From positions 23,431,308 to 23,495,307 of the forward strand of contig CM068841.1 of assembly GCA_028554795.2 (NCBI GenBank): a stretch of 64,000 nt of DNA, given 5' to 3'. Shown here piece by piece: positions 54,758 to 64,000 of the stretch. The stretch's first letter is position 1, and each line of letters opens with the position of its first letter. Both the position numbers and the translations under genes were made by a program. This DNA is from Sinohyriopsis cumingii. Lineage: Eukaryota; Mollusca; Bivalvia; Unionida; Unionidae. Under the pieces are notes generated by a model. That model made no database searches and was not told the origin of the DNA. It worked only from the letters and a program-made list of their open reading frames with translations.

Positions 54758-55832
54758 GGAACTACATGTTAGCCTTGCTTATGGGAAACATGTTAATTAA
54801 ATTGGTTTATTTCCACAAGTCTATCTTGCCAATAACCATATGCCCCATCCCAACGCCTCTTTCATGTATGTGCCATAAAAATAATCACAATAATCACTTT
54901 ACGGTATCGGCATTTGCATGACAGCTTTACGTTATTGACACTTGTACTATTACCGAATGGCTGTACATTATTGACATTTGTGTGATAGCTTTATAGTATT
55001 GACACTTGTACCATTACACCATGGCTCTACATTATTGACATTTGAGTCTTTGTAAAATGGCTTTTATGTATTTTCATTTATGTTTCATAAAAACTGGTCT
55101 CATACTATTGGTGATGGTGTCGTCTGTGACTCTAGCCCTACACTACAACAACAGTGTTATTTGTGACTCTAGCAGTACACTACAACAACAGTGTCCTTTG
55201 TGACAGTTGTCATACACTTGTGTTAGAATTACACTTCTGCAATTATGTCCTTTTGAAACCTCAACCCACACTATTGGCGACTGTATTCTTTGTGATCCTA
55301 GTCCAACACTAATAGTAACTGTATCCTTTTGAACCCCATCCCTACACTACTGCAGTTGTGTTATTGTGTCCTTTGGAACCAAGACTCTACAATATTGGGA
55401 ACGCAACAGTGTCCTTTCTGACCCTAGTCCTACTCTACGTTTAACTGTCTTCTGTGACCGGAGACCTAAATTGTACCCTCTGTATTGTCAGCCCTATCAC
55501 TAGCACTTCTACGTTTAAGTAGTTTCCTTAGGTACGATGCAAATGACATTATGCTGATTCTAGTGATGTGCAACTAGATGATAAAATATGTATTCCAATG
55601 CACCTTGTATATGATCTTGTGATAACTGTCAACTCCCTAACCAAGACTATACATTATTACCCCTTGTTAGTGAAATCGAGTTGGTTACTTATTACTTATT
55701 TCAAATTCAATAAGGAATAGGTAGCCAGTTACTTATATCCGATTCAATCATTTTCACACACATTTTGATACTTATTCCTTATTCACATCCAGTGAACTAT
55801 TTATTCCTTATTCCCAATTCAGAATGTAATTA
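53311..55832. other. no gene recognised; includes (GA)n
   Basis: AT-rich. Around 54960-55520 short phrases (TGTCCTTTGTGAC-, CACTACAACAACAGTG) recur irregularly. No coding signal. Confidence 0.45.
54708..54754. repeat. (GA)n microsatellite
   Basis: About 23 GA units. Confidence 0.97.
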
Positions 55833-55836
55833 TTTA

Positions 55837-56484
55837 GGTGGCAGGGTCCAGTTTCGTAAATTGGCCCCTGGCAAATTTCTTAACTTAAGGCTATGGTGTG
55901 ACTTTTTCAGCTATTATTGTTTACTATTTATAGATATGGATATATTTGTGAACTAGGTGTTTTCGGCTTGTGTTGTTCTTGAAATTGATGTCAGGCATGT
56001 ACACCTTCCATAGTTGCTCTGCAGTATGTTGATAGTGAAATACCAATAGTTGGCTAGGAAGAAGAGCTAGCCTCCCATAGCAGTAGACACGTGGGTTCAA
56101 GGCAAGCCGAGTATCTCAAAAACGGCTTGGATGACAACTATTCTGAATTGCATCAAACTATTTAGTAGACAATGTTTTTCAAACTTTTCATCCAGGGAAA
56201 GGGCTTGTGTTTGCACTGTGAGCACTACATGCTGTCAAAAATGGTATTTGGATGTGAAAAATGCAGGTATAAAATAGGGGTTGGGGTGCATAAACCTCTT
56301 CTGCTATGAATTGCCATTGACTTCTCTGGTCAAGTGAATACTATTCTTATGCTTTGTTTTAATATAGGTATCTAAAAATATGGACCTTTTTGACCTCACT
56401 TGTGTATTTGATTTTTTATGATTTTTTATGCTAGGTCGCTGATGGCGGCATTAAATTTGTACATAAAAACTGGACCCTGCCCCC
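55837..56484. mobile_element. TTAA-type MITE, copy 1 (648 bp)
   Basis: Termini GGTGGCAGGGTCCAGTTT and, inverted, GGGGGCAGGGTCCAGTTT. Flanked by TTTA on the left and TTAA on the right, i.e. a TTAA duplication with one change. Nearly identical to the copy at 58364. No coding capacity; TTAA duplication points to piggyBac- or Kolobok-type mobilisation. Confidence 0.87.
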
Positions 56485-58359
56485 TTAAGGAAAATTGATC
56501 ATTTTTTGATGGTGCAGTCAGCCACATCTATTATACTTTTCTGTTTCTTTGTGTATATTTAAATAATTTTTATGCATTAGCTTTATTATATCTCCTTCCT
56601 TTTTCCATATATTACTTAGTGTTGTATGTGATGTTCTTTGGAGAGGGAGGTAACTGTGTTTTGTACCTCCATGTGAGAACTGTTTACATCATGACAAAAT
56701 AGCATATTTTGGATATAACTTACTAAATATGGGAACAAAATGGTAACCATAATGTATTGTCTTGCACTTTCTGTAGCTGTCAAGGTTTTGCACCTCTATT
56801 TTTATGAATACTATTCACATTTCAATACAGACACACCTAAACAATTGCATAGCATGTCAACATGTATTCTTTAAAGTAATTTAACTCCACAGGAGCAGAT
56901 AGAATTCAGAGGAATCATACATAAACATACTGTTGTGAATATTGAATGTCACCAGTGGAATGGTCTTAGAAATAATGATGCATATGGCATATTACTTGCT
57001 ATATTTTGGTGAGAAGAATGAAAGTTTTAGCACACCGACATAGTTTCTACCTTCATGACCCCACTCTGAAGTTGACATAAGAGATTCATATCTCACACTT
57101 GGGTGATAATAGAAAATGTTTCAATGTTATGTATATATCTTGAAATTTCTAGGTTCAGTTAACAAAGGGGGAAAAGCTTAAAATTAAGTGGCAGCTTCAT
57201 GCATTTGACAATGCACATACAGTTTCTCCTCTGAAAGTCTTATGTTTTCACTGAATGTTAAAAGTACATCAATATCACTTGTTTCTTTTCTTTTTGCAGG
57301 TGTCAGTTTGCATAGTAAGAGATTAGGATTAATCGGTTAGTCATGTTGAAAGAAACAATAGCTTCAATCTCATCCAGATACTCATTCTGATCTAAGTGCA
57401 CAAGAGAGTGACTTTGACGGACAGACTTAGCTTCTGCAAGAGTTGTTTTATGGTACGTGCTTATCAAAAGCCAAGCCAGTGATATGCTTTTTACCTTTAA
57501 CTGGATTTTCCACTATAAATATTTGTTCTATGCCTTATCTTATTATTTACTTTGATTTTGTAAACTCAGAAAACATTAAAGTCAGTTGTAAGTAAATTGG
57601 TGTCTGAGAAGAAATTTCTCTGTTAAACTGTATTGAGTAATTTGTATATGTATGGTCAATTTCATTGGCTATGTATCAATGAATTTATTTGATATGTCAC
57701 TCTTTGTAAGTTTTAGGGTCCTACACATCAGTATATCAATATTCCAGCATTGTCTAATGTTAACTGATTAAACTTTGACTTTTCCAGACTAGCTAGACTT
57801 GTGTTGCGATTACCCCCCCCCAATATACACTGACACAAAACTGATGTTGCTATTAGCATCTCCAGAATGATAATGAAAAGTTAGGAACCACTTCTTTTAT
57901 ATCAGTCTAAGAGTACTTCTAAAGCACATGATTTACTTAAATGTGTGATTTCTTTAAGTTTGCTAGAAGAGTTTAGAGAAACTTTTCACTTCTGTCACTG
58001 ACACCTAACATAGCATTTCTGTTATTCCCTTCTAAAATTTATAACTTCCAGATCTCTTCTTGACATTCCTGAAACATTGTAAAGGAATTTTGATTTTGTA
58101 CTGATGCTATGGTGGTAAACAAAGACCAAGAGCATTGTAGGTTGCAAACAATTTGAAATCTTTCAAGAAATGCAGTCAGTCATAATTCACAATGTAAATA
58201 ATGCAGTGCTTTTTGCCGCAAAGAGGTAACTTTTTTAGAAGCATAATACCATTTTTAGTTTTGTGCACAAAAAGTTTTCCTTTATACCATTGTACTAGAT
58301 AATGTCTAAATATGTGATATGTACACAACTTTTGACATAAACCATTTTGAGCCAAATCC
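56485..58359. other. no gene recognised
   Basis: AT-rich sequence between the two MITE copies. Confidence 0.5.
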
Positions 58360-58363
58360 TTAA

Positions 58364-59011
58364 GGTGGCAGGGTCCAGTTTCGTAAATTGGCCCCTGGCA
58401 AATTTCTTAACTTAAGGCTATGGTGTGACTTTTTCAGCTATTATTGTTTACTATTTATAGATATGGATATATTTGTGAACTAGGTGTTTTCGGCTTGTGT
58501 TGTTCTTGAAATTGATGTCAGGCATGTACACCTTCCATAGCTGCTCTGCAGTATGTTGATAGTGAAATACCAATAGTTGGCTAGGAAGAAGAGCTAGCCT
58601 CCCATAGCAGTAGACACGTGGGTTCAAGGCAAGCCGAGTATCTCAAAAACGGCTTGGATGACAACTATTCTGAATTGCATCAAACTATTTAGTAGACAAT
58701 GTTTTTCAAACTTTTCATCCAGGGAAAGGGCTTGTGTTTGCACTGTGAGCACTACATGCTGTCAAAAATGGTATTTGGATGTGAAAAATGCAGGTATAAA
58801 ATAGGGGTTGGGGTGCATAAACCTCTTCTGCTATGAACTGCCATTGACTTCTCTGGTCAAGTGAATACTATTCTTATGCTTTGTTTTAATATAGGTATCT
58901 AAAAATATGGACCTTTTTGACCTCACTTGTGTATTTGATTTTTTATGATTTTTTATACTAGGTCGCTGATGGCGGCATTAAATTTGTACATAAAAACTGG
59001 ACCCTGCCCCC
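58364..59011. mobile_element. TTAA-type MITE, copy 2 (648 bp)
   Basis: Same length and orientation as copy 1, with only about three substitutions noticed. Flanks TTAA (58360-58363) and TTAC (59012-59015). Confidence 0.87.
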
Positions 59012-60319
59012 TTACCATTTAGTTATTAACGATGAAAGCTCTTCAGGGCATGTATTGATTCTTATTCTAACCAAGCTGGAGAAATTGGAGTGTTCGTTTG
59101 GTGCCAAATGTATAAAGCTAGGCCTAATAAGGAAAGATCACGGACTATGTGTAGGAAGATATTATGATGTTGGTAGGTATACACGTTTACTAAATTGAGA
59201 TATGATTTATTAGTTGTGTTAGGCGTTTGGGTCGTGCCTTGTGTTGCATCGCGTGAAGTAGTACTATTTGGATTCGCTAAACTTACTCATGACTCATGGA
59301 GACGGGAAAACACAAAAATATACATACAAGTGTGAAATTGGAGATTTCACTTGTTTGATCATAATGTGCTTAGACGAAAATTATTTAAGTATTTACGAGT
59401 TTAGGAAGCTTTCACTTGACGCTCATTTTCGATCAGTTCTATCAATACATATTAATTAAACAATTTTGATTTCAGCGTTTCATGGATTGTTTCTATTCAA
59501 CGATATGTTTCACAACATGCGAAAGTTATAAGATAAATCGTCAAGCCGATTTCTAAAAATTGGGACCACATAAAGGGGTGGGGTGCAGTACAGCACATGC
59601 CGCAAGAAGAGTATAGCTTACTTATACAGATGTGCCGTTACGCCGCATCTTATAAGAGTTCTGACAATGACCTTTTAGACATTTTATCTCACCTGGACAT
59701 TAGTTCTGACGGATTTCGTTGAGAGAAATCAGCGAAAAAAGGGGCTACCTACGGTCACTGGGTATGAAAAATACGCACATTCTGCATCGATTGGAATATA
59801 TTGTAATTATTGAATCCCTACTTAGAATATATTGATTTCAACGCCTCTTTGCATGTGTTCCACCTGTAGGAAAATGTTAGTGAAAATTCATCCGCCCGAT
59901 TTCTAGAAATCCAGAGATCAATAGAAGGACGCTCGGATGTAGTGTTCTCAGACGTCCTCTTGCTGAATGAATAATTGAATGACAAATATAGCCAGACTGA
60001 CGAACGCTTTCGCTTTATATTTGTGAAGCGCGGACATGAAAAAGAATATCCCCATAATACCAAATCTAGCAAGACCCATATTATCACAAAAATATGGAAC
60101 GTGTGGACCTAAAAGAAACACTCACATTTTTACTTACAATCACTAACTGCAAACCAAAATACCCAGACAATCGGACAAGACAGTCAGATGCTTATATATA
60201 CGCTTCTAACAAAGTCAAACAAACGAAGTACTAAAAGGAACACTTCTATGCTTTGACTTAAAGCAAAGAAACGAAGTGATTATAGACTCACTTCTAATTA
60301 TTTTAACTTACTAAAATAC
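59012..60319. other. no gene recognised
   Basis: Short frames only (59268-59459, and minus 59818-60087), with no resemblance to known proteins. Confidence 0.45.
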
Positions 60320-60362
60320 AATTGGCAATTTAATTGGTATCTGCTTTCTAGAGGATTGGGTT

Positions 60363-60377
60363 AGCCCTGAATGGGCT
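60363..60377 (-). terminator. degenerate histone-type stem-loop of second Polinton
   Basis: The minus strand reads AGCCC-ATTCA-GGGCT followed by AACCCA: one loop/stem base lost and one changed relative to the intact AGCCCTTTTCAGGGCT. The ACCCA flank is kept, as is the CTCTAGAAAG stretch downstream. Confidence 0.6.
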
Positions 60378-60439
60378 GTTGTTTTGAACGACGTGTTATG
60401 GCAATCTCTTATCGTCTAAGATTGCTTCCCCGTCTGGCG

Positions 60440-60715
60440 GCAGGCTTTCCTACATGATAAGTTTGCTTCCTATGAAAGAGAAGGAGAACTTTTTCGTGTC
60501 TACACGGCAGTCAAAAATTCCTCTGCCTGGTTCCTGCTGTTGCAGGTGATGCTGTTGCTGCAGCTCTTTCTGCTTCTGAAGTCTCTACTTCGCCGTCCCT
60601 TTTTTGTGCTCTTTCTTGATTTCTTCTCTAAAGAGCTCTTCTATCAGGTCTTCATTCACTTTGCCTGACACGATGTAAATTTACATAAGCTTCACTCAGC
60701 TTGGCTAGTCATGAA
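60440..60715 (-). pseudogene. decayed right-terminal gene 1 homologue
   Basis: The minus strand contains AKLSEAYVNLHRVR, matching AKLNEAYVNLHRVR of the gene at 17274, and then a nucleotide-level match through GACCTGATAGAAGAGCTCTT. Frameshifts start right after the putative ATG. A degenerate copy of the upstream box (GAAAACATCCC, plus 60787-60797) lies on the expected side. Confidence 0.75.
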
Positions 60716-61047
60716 CACGTATTCTTAGGAGGAGGATTCAACAATGGATGGTCAGACTTATATGTTCAAGAAAGGACACGATAGAAAACATCCCTACAAT
60801 GTTTAGAGTTGGAACGCTATGATAGTTAGATTTGAGGGAAAGGGATAGAAAGAAGCATATATCATGATAAAAATTGAGAAGAAACGACACGCACAAACTT
60901 TTTCAAAACACAACATTTTTATTCAAATAGTTAACAACCAACAATTAACAATTTTTCAAACAATCAAATAAACTATACAAAACATTTTTCAAATAACAAA
61001 CTATTTCTGACAGGTTGAGAACGTTGTGAAGTGTAGCTATGCTTCCA

Positions 61048-61672
61048 CTAATTGAAGCAATTTGGCCATTGATATACACTACGTTTCATAGCTAAAGACA
61101 AAAGATGACCATAAGGGTCACAAAACACTCGATGTACTTTGTCATCGTTTCTAGAAGAGTGACGATCAAAATAAGTCACTAAATATTATAAAGAATGTCC
61201 AAGACAGCGTTGATAAAAAAATACACACAATATTATCCACACACCAGAGAATCTGTGCCTTGAAATTTCATATTATTCAATCGTGTCGTCTGGGCATTTC
61301 TTCTCGTAATGTCGATGATGTCGCCTTCCAAAGGTGGCAATCCATACGATTCAAAATACACCACACCATCTTCTTTAGGAAAGTAGACGGCTACCCAGTG
61401 GGTTCCTGGGAGATGACCGTCGTCCGTGTTGGTGACATACGCTTGATGGTCTTGAGGTTTGCGATGAGGAAGTTCATCTTTAGCACACACAACAGGGTTC
61501 CAAGAAGCAGTGTACGAAGTGTGGTTCAAAAAGTAATAAAGTTCCCAGGTATCGATTTTTGTGGGTTTTTTTTCTTCTTTCTTCTTCTTGTGGTTCTTCA
61601 CAGGTAATGATATCTTATCAATTCAATCCGAACTTTTTTCTTGAAAATGTGTGACAAGTAACCGTTTCTTCA
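61048..61672 (-). pseudogene. PRO: adenain-like cysteine protease (broken)
   Basis: Polinton maturation protease of the adenovirus/Ulp1-like fold, which cleaves virion proteins such as pVI and pX. Visible are AKDELPHR (family D-LP), GTHWVAVYF (catalytic His), YFESYGLPP (acidic residue; SYG motif) and SLVCG (catalytic Cys). The codon after CG, normally Gln, is TAA at about 61233-61235; coding resemblance resumes with YCVYFF and, after another shift, a ND-KV-----FCDPYG region to a stop at 61048. The N-terminus is also shifted near 61620. The long frame starting at 61601 uses GTG, so a better start is an ATG at about 61672. The homologous gene is absent from the intact element. Confidence 0.85.
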
Positions 61673-61728
61673 TTTCGTCTCCGCACTCTGAGCCAAGAGA
61701 GCTTCGATGTGATGGATCTATATAGTCG

Positions 61729-62100
61729 TCAATAGAGGGAAAGAAGGATCATCCAAGTATTTGAGCCACTTATGCAACACGGCTCCTCCGAGATGAGACT
61801 CAAAGCTTTGTCCAGATAATCGTGTATTGTTTCTTCTTGACCCAGCATTAAACATTTATCATGTTGAATTTGACAGGGATGATCGCTTTGACATCCATAG
61901 CAATCTTTCTTGATCCATTCCGTAATGTTTTCTACCAAGTGTTTGGCGAAACAGGAGACTAAATATTGTTCTTGTTCTGGCCATCTGGACCTCATCACTA
62001 TGACCTCTTTGTATTTGTCTTGGGGTTCTACTTCCACGGTATCCTCCCATTCCATTCCCGTTGATTCTCCACTATTCAAAGGGTCTTTACAGTCTTCCAT
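61729..62100 (-). CDS. Cys-rich Polinton protein of unknown function
   Basis: An open 123-codon frame from the ATG at 62100. It begins MEDCKDPLNSGESTGMEWED, homologous to the truncated frame at 16885-17010. The central KKDCYGCQSDHPCQIQHDKC block has the spaced Cys/His pattern I associate with a small Polinton protein encoded near the capsid genes. The C-terminal ~20 residues may be frameshifted. It starts six bases after the major capsid pseudogene's stop, as in the intact element. No function known. Confidence 0.7.
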   Translation of the reverse strand: MEDCKDPLNSGESTGMEWEDTVEVEPQDKYKEVIVMRSRWPEQEQYLVSCFAKHLVENITEWIKKDCYGCQSDHPCQIQHDKCLMLGQEETIHDYLDKALSLISEEPCCISGSNTWMILLSLY

Positions 62101-62105
62101 AACTT

Positions 62106-63309
62106 CTAATAGTCTAGAATGACTTCTCTCAAACTGTTGATGTCTATCGCATTATCAAATTCGGCAAACAGGATGACGATCAGCGTTACATCAGGATCTC
62201 CGTTTACAAACTGAAGTTCCAATGAATTTTGCAGTATTTTTTAGGGTGGAAATGTCGTCGTCGCTAACTTGTTCTGGAGTGAATTCAAAAGTCCACAATG
62301 CGTAGCCTCCTCCATAATCCTCGTACGTAATACCAAGAGAAAAGTCAGGTTCGAAAGGTATGGTACACAATGTTTTGCCATCGCAATTGACTTAAATCTT
62401 GGGCACGCCAAAGTTCTGAATGTTTTAAGGATTTTCTAGGGTTCCGTCGAAGGCTTCGTTCTCGATCATACCAATGATTGGGTAACTGTCCATGGAACGT
62501 CATGGATTTCTGTCGTCTGGGAATGGTAAAATGTTTCACTCCACGGGTCGTAGGGATACTTGGCCGTTGTTCTGCTTAACGTGCGACTGATTTCGTTTCC
62601 CACTTTAAGCAACCCTTCTACATATCGCACGTAAAGTCTAGTTTCTTGGATCACAGTTTTGTGCTCGGAAAGCGACACTGCTACAATTCAGTCTCAGGCG
62701 GAGATCCACCCAGTTCAGCAAATACTTCTCTTGTAACCACATGTCCAAATGCAAGCGATCCGTCAGTTAAAAATACTGCTTCCAGCAATTTCTTTCGTCT
62801 TTCTATAAATCCCGATACATTTTTACTATCCCCATCAATCGCAGTGCTGTCGAACGTGGAGCCTATTGCGCCAGGTTTCCATACAACACAAGCATCCATA
62901 TGAGTATTCCTAGCGTCTTTTCCTTCCGTCAAGAGATTTTCCAGGTAGGCTCGGTAAGGTTAGGTATCTAAGCTGATGCTGACCAGTTTGTTATTCAAGT
63001 ACAAATCCACTCCACTGAACAATAAATGCATGAAATTGTTGACGTGAGCTACTATAAATGCGTCAGTTACATGGGCACGATCCGCTTCTTATACTTTGAC
63101 TTTCAAGTACAAGTAACTGCTATTCAGATCAATGGAATCTTCGTTTGCCCTTTGTCTTTGGTTACAAACCCAGTTGGAGTGGAATCCATCAAAGAGGAGA
63201 CGGGATGAGATTCTACCCATTGTGATACTTGCGTTGTCATCATAGTGGGTGCCATGGCAAACAGATACAGTTCCGACCTGAAACATGAGCAAAACTCACG
63301 TTGCATCAT
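62106..63309 (-). pseudogene. MCP: major capsid protein pseudogene
   Basis: Homologous along its whole length to 15566-16879. It starts MMQREFCSCF-SELYLFAM (plus end 63309), passes through an IDLNSSYLYLKVKV block and a ARNTHMDACVVW block, and ends with the -SLREVILDY region and TAG at 62106-62108. Multiple frameshifts and stops, including around 63120, 62935, 62680 and 62345. Confidence 0.9.
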
Positions 63310-63342
63310 TTTCTTTCTTTCTCTCTATCTCTTTGATTGTTG

Positions 63343-63738
63343 TTAATAATCAAAAACGTCTAAGTCTTGGATGGTTCTTCTTTCTGGGTTATGAGTATGA
63401 AGTCATTTGAAGGGTGTTTTCGTTGTCTTTTTCTGCCCTGTACCTGTTGTGGCGTCAGGGAAGCAGGAATGCTTGACTCCGAGGCGTCCAGGTCATTTTT
63501 AGGAGTTTTCAGGAAATCATTTTTCCTGCTCTAGAAGGCTTCTTTAGGGTTTTGTTTATCGATGATGACTTTTTGGAAGAAATTCTTTGCCTTGCGTCAA
63601 TGCGGTATTTTTCAAATCGTGCAATTCTTCTGTCACCATCGGTTTCAAAACTGAGGCCACCTAACGTAAAGCCGATTTCAGTATATCTCTTAAGCCATGT
63701 CCTCGCTGTCGAGCGACGCCTCGGGACGCTGGATACAT
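63343..63738 (-). pseudogene. pVI-like protein pseudogene
   Basis: The minus-strand ATG at 63738 starts MYP, and RGVARQRGHGL follows; the C-terminus DLDVFDY is kept up to a TAA at 63343-63345. Frameshifts disrupt the middle. Homologous to 15131-15547. Confidence 0.85.
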
Positions 63739-63744
63739 GACTTT

Positions 63745-64000
63745 ACGAGTCGTTATAGATGTTTTATTTCGAAAATGGAGTTTCACCGTGACTTTCTTTT
63801 TGATGAATGGAATATTGTGTCCCAGATCTCCTTATAAAGTAACGTTGACAGTGTCAAAATACGATTTACTGGTTGGTAAATAGTGAGGATGTACAAATTC
63901 GCTGTGAACGTGATAGATGTCTCGTTAGCATTCGTGGCAGAATCCACTTTGAAAGGAATGACACGCATTAACGGTACGGCGGTGTGTCCCACCACGTTGT
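63745..64000 (-). pseudogene. mCP: minor capsid protein pseudogene, C-terminal part
   Basis: VVGHT-VPL-RVIPFKVDSAT and downstream pieces match the end of the 14204-15127 gene, with shifts after that block. The N-terminal part lies beyond the window. Confidence 0.87.

Larger units (their letters stand above)
60320..64000 (-). mobile_element. second Polinton, decayed, minus strand, cut by window end
   Basis: Read on the minus strand it runs minor capsid, pVI-like, major capsid, Cys-rich, protease, terminal gene, in the same order as 14204-17700 of the intact element plus the two genes deleted there. Every gene carries frameshifts or stops except possibly the Cys-rich one. Homology to the intact element stops near 60320, just past the degenerate hairpin, so this copy lacks the outer terminal genes and TIR on this side. 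It continues beyond 64000. Confidence 0.9.

Overview
This window looks like nuclear DNA of an invertebrate animal, probably a mollusc or another lophotrochozoan. The support is an AT-rich intergenic background, many TA/TG/GA/AAT microsatellites, a tRNA-derived SINE, hAT- and TTAA-type MITEs, a 2.7-kb minisatellite, and large virus-like Polinton DNA transposons. No ordinary multi-exon host gene could be recognised. Species assignment is inference only.

The centrepiece is a complete Polinton/Maverick (adintovirus-like) element at 2925-20291, 17.4 kb long. It has about 367-bp terminal inverted repeats (TIRs) and a perfect 6-bp target-site duplication, GAGGCG. From left to right it carries: a divergent pair of small terminal genes (minus 3540-3307, plus 3760-4321); a two-zinc-knuckle protein (minus); protein-primed DNA polymerase B (5238-9301, broken); a small membrane protein; an A32/FtsK-like packaging ATPase; a basic Ser-Pro-rich protein; an adenovirus pX-like core protein; a coiled-coil/PVPV protein; a chromodomain integrase (in-frame TGA); a two-helix membrane protein; the minor capsid protein (penton type); a pVI-like protein; the double-jelly-roll major capsid protein; a truncated Cys-rich gene; and three tandem small genes before the right TIR. 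Together these form replication, integration, packaging and capsid modules. The polymerase and integrase are interrupted and the maturation protease is deleted, so this copy is probably not autonomous.

The most unusual feature is that every small terminal gene, on both ends and both strands, ends 24-31 bases after its stop codon in a 16-base hairpin of the form RGCCCT-TTTC-AGGGCY. Three of the five are followed by ACCCA, and the copies have a purine-rich stretch about 10-15 bases further on. This is the layout of a replication-dependent histone mRNA 3' end (SLBP stem-loop, ACCCA cleavage flank, HDE-like element), which I do not know from Polintons. The three right-end genes also share a roughly 30-bp upstream box, GGGGATGTTTTCC-TTCACGTCCGCGC, with a TATA-like element. 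An older inverted fragment of the same element family (23530-24541) keeps both left-end genes as pseudogenes and still has the stop-to-stem-loop spacing.

Other regions: the Polinton sits inside a decayed DIRS/tyrosine-recombinase retroelement (RNase H remnant at about 2400-2918, recombinase remnant at about 20520-21335). At 29450-31138 is an intact 562-codon, transposase-like single-exon gene with CRE-like promoter repeats. At about 44.6-47.9 kb are remnants of another virus-like element (A32-like ATPase on plus, a phospholipase A2-like motif on minus). At 50.56-53.31 kb is a minisatellite built from two or three roughly 45-bp monomer types. At 55.8 and 58.4 kb are two nearly identical 648-bp TTAA MITEs. 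From about 60320 to the window end lies a second, decayed Polinton on the minus strand. It retains the cysteine protease and full-length Cys-rich gene that the first copy has lost, plus major capsid, pVI-like and minor-capsid pseudogenes.
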